From a virus, in IMG/VR virus record IMGVR_UViG_3300030333_005858, positions 1-31,711 of that record: a stretch of DNA of 31,711 nucleotides, one strand, 5' to 3'. Made by a program: the position numbers and the translations under genes. The notes below the pieces were generated by a model. It saw nothing but the letters and a program-made list of their open reading frames with translations, ran no database searches and was not told the DNA's origin. Positions 16,597-22,744 of this stretch are shown piece after piece; the first letter of the stretch is position 1; the number at the start of each line of letters is the position of its first letter.

Positions 16597-18201
16597 ATGG
16601 CTGGCAGAAATAGAGTAATTTATCAAAGTGAAGGCTTGTACATATCACCTTCTTCTACAGGCTATCATATGCAGTCTGGACAAGGAAAAGTTGATACAAC
16701 TAGCGGCCCCGGACAATGGATATATGGCTTAAATCTTTCTGAAGATGCTGCATACGGCAGTGGAGCTTTAAGGTGGAGCGGATGTATGGATCCAGCGACA
16801 GGACAAGTTCCATCTGGATTTGACGCTGCAACATCAGGCCCATATGGTCCAAGCGGTTCAATTTATCGTTCTCTGCTAGAGCCATTAGATCGCGTTCAAA
16901 CAATAAACTTTGATTTCTCTATTAATCGACAAGACATTAATCAATTCGGTAGGCTTGCTCGCTTAGATTCGATTGTGATGGAATCTCCAACAGTTAATTT
17001 AAGTTTCGATTATTATTTAACAGATGGAGCAAATGAAAGAAAAATGGGCTTTAATGTTCCTACTAGCTGGGGAGTTGGTACCGATTTTAGGCCTTCATCT
17101 GCAGGATATTGGACTGGAGATTTAGCTGTTTCTGGACATAGTGCACTATCTGGACTGATAGAAGATACAGTAGGTAATAATTATTTTATTTTAGTCGGAA
17201 AAGAGGGTAAGGATTTAGAGAATGACCCTATTACTGCTTATGTAGATAAGCCATTTTCCGAAACTGATTTTGACACTATTAGTATAGGCAATGGTTTTAT
17301 AAGCGATTATAATATAGACGCATCTGTAGGAGCCATTCCGACTGCCTCAGTATCTATCGAAGGATTTAATATAAAAACTGATAATAGAGCGTCAGGAAGC
17401 ACTACTTCACATGCCAATGTGGATTCAACTAGTAATCCTCTGAGTTCGGGCAATGGCCTTAATTTTCCAGCAATCCCTGCAGTGGATCAAACAAATGGAG
17501 TGACAGGTATTCAATTGCAAGACTCGGCCGCTTTTGCTAACAGCCCTAGCTGGTCTGCTAATGGAACCCCATTGCCTCGTTACACAAGATTTAGCGTACC
17601 AACATATGATACTGGAAGTGCCGACATGGCTGCTTTGCGTCCCGGAGATATAACTTTCGAAATGACTAACTCTGGTGATTATGATGGATTTACTGATATG
17701 GATGGTGATGGTCAAGCTCATCTGCAAAGCATGAGTATTAATGTGCCAATGAGTAGAACAATATTACAAAGACTTGGCAATACTTTTGGTTATAGTAGAG
17801 TAGTAGATTTGCCTTTAGATGTAAGCGTTAACCTTTCAGCAGTTGTTTCAGAACTGAATAAAAATGACTTGTTTGAAAAACTATCTTCTCCTCAAACACA
17901 TAATTTTAAATTAACTCTAAAGGAAGCTAATTCTGATACAGGCACTCCTAGTCAAACTGCAATGGTTTTTGAAGTAAAAAATGCTAGATTAGATAGTGAA
18001 AGCTTTAGTAATGCAATAGGAGATAATGAAACAGTTGATATGAGTTTTTCAACTCAAATAGGCGGATCTAACGATACCGATAATGGCTTATTTATGGAGG
18101 GTAGTTATTTTAGATTTACTACTTTGAACTATTACCCAATGGGTAAAAATAAGACAAAAGATGGCGCTTATAAAGGAACTCCTCCGAGTTACGAAAGCTA
18201 A
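16597..18201 (+). CDS. Second tail tube paralogue (two-domain)
   Basis: 534 residues, clearly a paralogue of the protein at 15004. Both start RNRVIYQS..., then ISPSSTG.HMQ.G, and share FSINRQDINQFG, SIVMESPTV, YYLTDGANERKMGFNVP, NGFISDYNIDASVGAIPTAS, PMSRTILQRLGNTFGYSRVV and SFSNAIGDNETVDMSFSTQI. The loop regions differ most and this copy is longer between the halves. Arginine codons include many AGA, unlike the first copy, so it is probably made at lower level. It has its own perfect AGTGTATAATATA box 20 bases upstream, after the terminator. Likely a minor tube ring, tail-tip-proximal tube or decorated variant of the tube; which one cannot be told. It ends two bases before a convergent gene. 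Confidence 0.85.
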   Translation: MAGRNRVIYQSEGLYISPSSTGYHMQSGQGKVDTTSGPGQWIYGLNLSEDAAYGSGALRWSGCMDPATGQVPSGFDAATSGPYGPSGSIYRSLLEPLDRVQTINFDFSINRQDINQFGRLARLDSIVMESPTVNLSFDYYLTDGANERKMGFNVPTSWGVGTDFRPSSAGYWTGDLAVSGHSALSGLIEDTVGNNYFILVGKEGKDLENDPITAYVDKPFSETDFDTISIGNGFISDYNIDASVGAIPTASVSIEGFNIKTDNRASGSTTSHANVDSTSNPLSSGNGLNFPAIPAVDQTNGVTGIQLQDSAAFANSPSWSANGTPLPRYTRFSVPTYDTGSADMAALRPGDITFEMTNSGDYDGFTDMDGDGQAHLQSMSINVPMSRTILQRLGNTFGYSRVVDLPLDVSVNLSAVVSELNKNDLFEKLSSPQTHNFKLTLKEANSDTGTPSQTAMVFEVKNARLDSESFSNAIGDNETVDMSFSTQIGGSNDTDNGLFMEGSYFRFTTLNYYPMGKNKTKDGAYKGTPPSYES

Positions 18202-18203
18202 AA

Positions 18204-18767
18204 TTAATAGCCTACTCGACCTCTATAATCATAAGCTGAGTATATATCGCCGCTAGCGTCCACAGAAGCGTCTGTACCAGCAACTTGAACTGGCTGGGCA
18301 TCATATATATTATACTTTGCTACAAGCATATCTAGACGCTCTTGTGCGTCTTTAGCGAAACCTCTGTAAGTCTTGGCTATTTCATTTTTATTCGTTCGCG
18401 TGATCATTGAATCGCCTTCACGAAGAGATATAAAATCTACTGAACTATCAATGCCTTTCAGTACAGCTCTAGCTTTTTTTGTATAATAATTAGTAAGATA
18501 AATTTGTTTATAAATATCAGCTTCTTCAAATCTAAATCTTCCAGAAGGGGAAAGAATCGTGTCGCCCGGATACTCAGAATCATCACTAGCGGCACCTGAA
18601 CCTGAGTATGCTGTGTAAAGCTGAGTATTTAAAAGTCCTACATTGTTGGCTAGCCAGCCAGAAATAGAAGATAATGTAGAAAAACCTGTATCAGAATCAA
18701 ATTCGTCATTAAAGATTCCGGTGGCTATAGTGCTAACTAAATAAGGTGTTTTTGACCTGTCTGGCAT
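18204..18767 (-). CDS. Head-tail connector (adaptor) candidate
   Basis: 187 residues. The segment SISGWLANNVGLLNTQLYTA followed by FRFEEADIYKQIYLTNYYTK and helices DAQERLDMLVAKYN is a pattern I associate with head-tail connector proteins of marine phages downstream of the capsid gene. Small helical connectors (SPP1 gp15 / HK97 gp6 group) dock on the portal. It is the last gene of the minus-strand head cluster and has an AGTGTAAATATAT box right before its ATG. It converges on the tube gene at 16597 with a two-base gap and no visible terminator between them. Confidence 0.6.
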   Translation of the reverse strand: MPDRSKTPYLVSTIATGIFNDEFDSDTGFSTLSSISGWLANNVGLLNTQLYTAYSGSGAASDDSEYPGDTILSPSGRFRFEEADIYKQIYLTNYYTKKARAVLKGIDSSVDFISLREGDSMITRTNKNEIAKTYRGFAKDAQERLDMLVAKYNIYDAQPVQVAGTDASVDASGDIYSAYDYRGRVGY

Positions 18768-18770
18768 ACA

Positions 18771-18783
18771 ATATATTTACACT
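18771..18783 (-). promoter_or_regulatory. AGTGTAA-type box before connector gene
   Basis: AGTGTAAATATAT lies immediately before the ATG at 18767, with the GTG 15 bases upstream. Same family as the other boxes. Confidence 0.55.
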
Positions 18784-18788
18784 AAAAA

Positions 18789-19217
18789 TCAAAAACCTTC
18801 GCTCATTAATTTTTTAGCTTTTTCATGATTTGGATGATTTGGGTCATGAATTGCCAAAGGCTCTTCCATTGAAATTGTACGTGCGCCACGAGTAACACGT
18901 TTAAATTCTTGACGTAATTTGTCTTTTAAACGCGGCAATGTTCCATCTGGAAAGATACCAATCTTCATGGCTAAACTTTGTAAATCGCTTAAATTAGAGT
19001 CTTTCAGTTTGTTTTCAAATATGTTAGGATCGTTGGTGCCAAAAGGATTGACCTCTTTAATTCCTAAAACTTCCTCAAGCTTTTTAACTTTTTCTATAGT
19101 GTCATCTTCTATTCTACCAGTGGTAAAATTTTGTATATCTTCAAGGTCTGTCTTCTTTTTAGAAGCCTTAGAGGATTCCTTTGTTGCCGCTTTTGATGTT
19201 TTCTTTTTCGCTGCCAT
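18789..19217 (-). CDS. Small basic protein with SAP-like segment, downstream of capsid gene
   Basis: 142 residues. Residues 2-22 are almost only Lys, Ala, Ser and Thr, like a flexible nucleic-acid-binding tail. A helical acidic stretch follows. Residues 76-108 (LSDLQSLAMKIGIFPDGTLP, then RLKDKLRQEFKR) resemble a SAP/HeH-type helix-extension-helix, which binds DNA in other proteins. It lies between the capsid gene, from which it is cut off by a terminator, and the connector candidate, and it has its own AGTTGTAATATATT box. A minor head or DNA-end-associated protein is possible; I do not recognise a family with certainty. Confidence 0.6.
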   Translation of the reverse strand: MAAKKKTSKAATKESSKASKKKTDLEDIQNFTTGRIEDDTIEKVKKLEEVLGIKEVNPFGTNDPNIFENKLKDSNLSDLQSLAMKIGIFPDGTLPRLKDKLRQEFKRVTRGARTISMEEPLAIHDPNHPNHEKAKKLMSEGF

Positions 19218-19220
19218 GAT

Positions 19221-19234
19221 AATATATTACAACT
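19221..19234 (-). promoter_or_regulatory. AGTTGTAA-type box before basic protein gene
   Basis: AGTTGTAATATATT is followed three bases on by the ATG at 19217. It lies just beyond the capsid terminator, so it would restart transcription for the last two head genes. Confidence 0.55.
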
Positions 19235-19250
19235 AAAATCACATTTTTCC

Positions 19251-19283
19251 AAAAAAAAACTCCGCCTCTTTCGAGGCGGAGTT
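19251..19283 (-). terminator. Intrinsic terminator after major capsid gene
   Basis: On the minus strand the stem AACTCCGCCTC / GAGGCGGAGTT has a GAAA loop and is followed by nine T. It begins 18 bases after the capsid stop. Its core resembles the terminator at 16519-16546. Confidence 0.93.
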
Positions 19284-19301
19284 ATCAGGATTAAACCTGA
19301 A

Positions 19302-20441
19302 TTACATGATCAAGCCCACTAAGGCTCTGTTATCCAAGACCATACGTCCCTCTTCGAGTGCACCGTAGTAACCAATTCTCTGCTGTCTAGAGGAGAACTG
19401 ATCGTCGGCAACCAAGTTAAACTCGGAACCAGTATCGGAATCTACAGCGATAGCGCGAACCATTGCATCACGGCTACGGTCAAGACCAACAATAATTTCT
19501 TCAGTAGCGCCATTAAATGCGCTACCAGCAGTAGTAGAACCATGATTAAGATAATCAGTAGTTCCAGCAACTGTATCGAAGACATCATTGAATCTCTTGC
19601 CAATACCCATCTCTAAGACTTCCATGATCGATACGCCGAAGAACTCGGTCAAGCCAGCCTGACTAAACACTTGGTTTCTGATATTATCAGTAGCCGGAAT
19701 AGAGGTTTGGCCAGAGGTTGCTTGGCGAGTATTGACTGGATTGTAAGCCATTGCACGAATTTGCTCAACAACTTCGGGCGACACCAAAAGATCAGTCAAA
19801 GCTTTACGAGCTCCGGCAGGAGTACCGCCAGACCAAGAAGCATTAACTCTCTTGATTTTGGTGAATAACTTATTCAAGTCATCTAACTGGAAGACGTTAG
19901 CAGCAGCAGTTCTAAACACGTTACGGTTTTTGGCGCCGAGGGCGGCATTACCATTTGTCGCGTTAGCCAGAGCTGTCATAACCAAGTTAGAAGAAGTTCT
20001 TTCCTGCTTGAGGAGAACTTCCTGAGCTACACGAGTGAAAGTTTTACCAATCACATCAAGACGAGAACGTGAAGCGTACTTTCTGTCGAAAGACACTGCG
20101 CTATCAAGATGATAGGTAGCAAACTTAAGCTCGGAAGCTGTAGGTTGTACGTAGTTAGTCGGAAGACCACCGGCTACAGACTGGCTGTAAACACGAATGT
20201 AATCTTCGTCAAAAACGTCATAATACAAATCCAACGGAATAGAAGGATTGTCGTCAGCGTTATACTGTAACGGAGTGAACAAATTGCTTAAAGTAGGAGC
20301 ATTATTGATAACTTCGGCTAAGACCGGACCAATAAACTCTGCTAATGCAATTTGAGCGGCGTAGGCGGTTTCTCTATTACGAGATCCCATTGCCTTAACT
20401 AGTTCGACTTGCTCGTCAGTTCTTTTTAATGTAATTTTCAT
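19302..20441 (-). CDS. Major capsid protein (HK97 fold)
   Basis: 379 residues of mixed alpha/beta layout typical of HK97-fold capsid proteins. The N-terminal helical arm is followed by PTLSNLFTPLQYNADDNPSI, an E-loop-like strand pair, a long spine-helix region (RLDVIGKTFTRVAQEVLLKQ) and a P-domain ending in beta strands. It stands directly after the scaffold and decoration genes, with raised GC content and codon choice like the major tube gene, so it is likely highly expressed. It has one of the few clear Shine-Dalgarno sequences here (AAAGGA, 20454-20459). A strong terminator follows. An N-terminal arm may be trimmed by the upstream protease; I cannot see the cut site. Confidence 0.9.
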   Translation of the reverse strand: MKITLKRTDEQVELVKAMGSRNRETAYAAQIALAEFIGPVLAEVINNAPTLSNLFTPLQYNADDNPSIPLDLYYDVFDEDYIRVYSQSVAGGLPTNYVQPTASELKFATYHLDSAVSFDRKYASRSRLDVIGKTFTRVAQEVLLKQERTSSNLVMTALANATNGNAALGAKNRNVFRTAAANVFQLDDLNKLFTKIKRVNASWSGGTPAGARKALTDLLVSPEVVEQIRAMAYNPVNTRQATSGQTSIPATDNIRNQVFSQAGLTEFFGVSIMEVLEMGIGKRFNDVFDTVAGTTDYLNHGSTTAGSAFNGATEEIIVGLDRSRDAMVRAIAVDSDTGSEFNLVADDQFSSRQQRIGYYGALEEGRMVLDNRALVGLIM

Positions 20442-20453
20442 ATTAATTAAATA

Positions 20454-20459
20454 TCCTTT
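20454..20459 (-). promoter_or_regulatory. Ribosome binding site of capsid gene
   Basis: AAAGGA lies 12 bases upstream of the ATG at 20441. It is one of few clear Shine-Dalgarno sequences in a window where most starts are translationally coupled or box-linked. Confidence 0.6.
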
Positions 20460-20473
20460 CTTTAGTTAAATGA

Positions 20474-21136
20474 TTAAGCAACATCAATAGAATTAGAGCA
20501 TTCTAACGCCACTAACGCATACTGCGCAGTACCTGTGCCAGCGAAAATGTCAGACTGACCATTCTGGGAGGTTCTGTTACCGGTGGCCAAAATGTGACCA
20601 ACCAAAGTACCAACCAAGTCAGCGAGACTTTCACGTGTAACACCCGTCAATTTGCCATCGTTTGCAGAAATAGCAGCAACGTTACCGGGAACGAAGTCGC
20701 TGTTCTTTTCGTAGGCAGACTCGTCGAACGTAAACAAGCCTCGTGTAGCTACAGGACAAGCCTGACCACTGAGAACTGCTTGAAGTTCGTCTTTCTTGAC
20801 TGGGTTATAAAGGAGTTTTTCTCCATTCTCGTCATTCTTCAATGTTTGATTGAGGGTGACGCCTAAGACCGGGGATCCGGTAGATGCAGCGACAACGCGT
20901 AAAGGCACTGTTGGGTACTTATCTGCACCCAAGAACGGGTAATCAGTTTTGCCCAAGTAGTCACTTCCGACTAAGTCAAAAGTGTCTTGGTTCAGATTAC
21001 CGCTCAATACCTTAACCATCACGCCTGCACTACCATTACCATTGGTTGACGGATTATCATCTACAACTTGATTAGCGAAGATGTTAATGACATCCGATTC
21101 GTTATATTGCCTAAAAGGGTATAATCTAAGTGCCAT
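20474..21136 (-). CDS. Capsid decoration / head structural protein candidate
   Basis: 220 residues, beta-rich, beginning MALRLYPFRQYNESDVINIF. It contains VMVKVLSGNLNQDTFDLVG and VPLRVVAASTGSPVLGVTLN, a small barrel-like pattern seen in proteins encoded between scaffold and capsid genes in other phages, often decoration or head-stabilising proteins. The GC content and codon use match the adjoining capsid gene, suggesting high copy number in the virion. It starts 17 bases after the scaffold gene and lacks a clear Shine-Dalgarno sequence. Function is inferred from place, fold impression and expression signs. Confidence 0.65.
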   Translation of the reverse strand: MALRLYPFRQYNESDVINIFANQVVDDNPSTNGNGSAGVMVKVLSGNLNQDTFDLVGSDYLGKTDYPFLGADKYPTVPLRVVAASTGSPVLGVTLNQTLKNDENGEKLLYNPVKKDELQAVLSGQACPVATRGLFTFDESAYEKNSDFVPGNVAAISANDGKLTGVTRESLADLVGTLVGHILATGNRTSQNGQSDIFAGTGTAQYALVALECSNSIDVA

Positions 21137-21153
21137 AGTAGTTTATTTGTTTT

Positions 21154-21876
21154 TTAATAGGTTATTGAAATGTTTTCGGTATTAAAAGCCTTTCTGAACT
21201 GATCAGATAAGGACTCTTCCGTGGAAGAAGCTTCGTTATTATTAGCGATGCTAGAATGTGGAACCTCAACATTTTCCACAACTTCCTCTACACTCTCTTG
21301 AGATTCAGAAACAGTCTCTGTAGCGACAGCTACCTCTTCCTGAGAAGAAGCTAAACGCTTTTCAAGCTCTTCCTGAACCTTTGCCTCAAATTGTTTTTCT
21401 TGTTCCATTTTAAAAGCTTTGCTTTTATGTTGAAGTAAAGAAGCCAATTTGCCTTGATAACTTTCAAAAGCTTCATCAGAAGCCTCTAAAGTCTTTACTT
21501 CATTCGCCAAAACCGTGCGGTCTTGATCGGAAAGGTCGTAAAGCTCATCGATGGCTTCCATGCGACTATTGAATAGCTGTTCTGCCGCAGCAGCGTTAAT
21601 GGAAGATTCTAATGAAGTAATTTTCTCATTAGCTTCTTCCAACTTCTTATGAAGATCTTCCATTGAAGCTTTAGCTTCACTTGCATCTTTCTCGGCTTGA
21701 GCCTTCTCAGCCTCAATAGCCTCTCTCTCAGCACGAAACTCTGCATCTTTTTCACGAATCTTTTCAGCTACGTGAAGAGCTACATTAGCTACGGCTTCCT
21801 GAGTGAATTCAGCATTGTCCGCTAACTTCGAATCGAGTACCTTCTCGAACTCGGTTTTGAACTCTGTAATATCCAT
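21154..21876 (-). CDS. Possible nested scaffold product (internal start)
   Basis: In-frame ATG at 21876 (Met283 of the fusion) would give a 240-residue scaffold without protease, as lambda Nu3 is made from inside C. Upstream is ACTGTAAAAAACAATAATA (21879-21897), similar to the TGTAA..ATTATA boxes in front of other genes here. GC content rises sharply at this point, from about 20 percent over 21901-21960 to about 45 percent over 21781-21840, which suggests selection for high expression starting there. No Shine-Dalgarno sequence is present. This is a proposal, not an established gene. Confidence 0.4.
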   Translation of the reverse strand: MDITEFKTEFEKVLDSKLADNAEFTQEAVANVALHVAEKIREKDAEFRAEREAIEAEKAQAEKDASEAKASMEDLHKKLEEANEKITSLESSINAAAAEQLFNSRMEAIDELYDLSDQDRTVLANEVKTLEASDEAFESYQGKLASLLQHKSKAFKMEQEKQFEAKVQEELEKRLASSQEEVAVATETVSESQESVEEVVENVEVPHSSIANNNEASSTEESLSDQFRKAFNTENISITY

Positions 21877-22722
21877 AGTATTATTGTTTTTTACAGTCTT
21901 TATTTCACTTTGTGAAATTTTTATATTATTTTTTAAATTATTTTCTTCAGCATCTGACCTTTTATCATTTATTTCTAAGTCAATATTTTTCTGAACTATT
22001 AGCCCATTAACGTCTGCAGCCGGATTAGTCGTGTAACCAATTCCTAAAGGAAATACCTCTCCAACTACCAAACGATAAATTGGCGCCCCATCTTTTAAAG
22101 CTCCCGAACCTCCGAAAGCTTTAAGAAAATGTTTCATTTCGTCTATGTGTTGAGGATTGGTAATTATTTCTGCATCTTTTAAATCTTTTGAACCTACAGC
22201 CAAAACATAATCATTAAATCCTAATTCCCAACTTGCTGAAATTTTATTAAAATAAGAACTGTCTTCATCGCTTGATTGAAGAAGAACGTCAGCAAAATCC
22301 TTGTTTACTGTTTTGTAAACCACGGCAGCCAAAGAAATATAGTACGGATCATCATTTTTTAAAGCTGCACCGTTACCAATAATTTTTTCGTTATTTAAGT
22401 CTGTAAATCCAGCGTTTACAATATGACCAACAACTTTTTGTTTCTTGTGCTCAATGTTAGTTGGCTTGTTTACAAAATAATCAATGAGGTCTACGGCAGT
22501 CTCAGAATTAATTCCATCACCATTTTTATTAAATTTGTTAACTACGGCCGCATTAAATGCAGTTCCAACTAAATCAATATTCCTGTCTAAATTAATTGAT
22601 TTAGGGATTAATGGGCGTAAATTTTCTAATGAAGCTTGACTAATATTTAATTCATCTTCAAGATCAGTTGAAGCATGAACAGTAAAATCATACCTAGTTT
22701 TATATTTAAAATTAGTCGACAT
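21154..22722 (-). CDS. Prohead protease fused to scaffold
   Basis: 522 residues in two parts. Residues 1-245 look like a prohead serine protease: conserved-looking His in NIEHKKQKVVGHI (residues 90-101) and Ser in KISASWELGF (160-169), followed by strands to about 230. Residues 283-455 are a long, acidic coiled coil typical of capsid scaffolds, with a short C-terminal SDQFRKAFNTENI helix that may bind the capsid protein. The protease half is AT-rich while the scaffold half rises to about 45 percent GC, with the change at Met283, a possible nested start (separate entry). The neighbours, portal upstream and decoration and capsid downstream, fit. Catalytic residues are proposed, not proven. Confidence 0.85.
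   Translation of the reverse strand: MSTNFKYKTRYDFTVHASTDLEDELNISQASLENLRPLIPKSINLDRNIDLVGTAFNAAVVNKFNKNGDGINSETAVDLIDYFVNKPTNIEHKKQKVVGHIVNAGFTDLNNEKIIGNGAALKNDDPYYISLAAVVYKTVNKDFADVLLQSSDEDSSYFNKISASWELGFNDYVLAVGSKDLKDAEIITNPQHIDEMKHFLKAFGGSGALKDGAPIYRLVVGEVFPLGIGYTTNPAADVNGLIVQKNIDLEINDKRSDAEENNLKNNIKISQSEIKTVKNNNTMDITEFKTEFEKVLDSKLADNAEFTQEAVANVALHVAEKIREKDAEFRAEREAIEAEKAQAEKDASEAKASMEDLHKKLEEANEKITSLESSINAAAAEQLFNSRMEAIDELYDLSDQDRTVLANEVKTLEASDEAFESYQGKLASLLQHKSKAFKMEQEKQFEAKVQEELEKRLASSQEEVAVATETVSESQESVEEVVENVEVPHSSIANNNEASSTEESLSDQFRKAFNTENISITY
21879..21897 (-). promoter_or_regulatory. Box-like sequence before nested scaffold start
   Basis: ACTGTAAAAAACAATAATA lies just before the internal ATG at 21876, inside the protease-scaffold gene. 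It is a loose match to the TGTAA..ATTATA boxes. Confidence 0.35.
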
Positions 22723-22741
22723 ATTATAATAAAGTTACACG
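22723..22741 (-). promoter_or_regulatory. GTGTAA..ATTATA box before protease-scaffold gene
   Basis: CGTGTAACTTTATTATAAT directly abuts the ATG at 22722 and nearly fills the 22-base gap after the portal gene. Confidence 0.55.
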
Positions 22742-22744
22742 CAA

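Noticed and set aside
15004-18201. Tail sheath proteins (contractile tail)
   Set aside because: The motifs and the duplicated strand pattern fit tube proteins. No sheath or baseplate-wedge genes are seen, and the gene order is that of a siphovirus.
18195-18210. Bidirectional terminator between the convergent genes
   Set aside because: Only two bases separate the stops and no stem or T run is visible.
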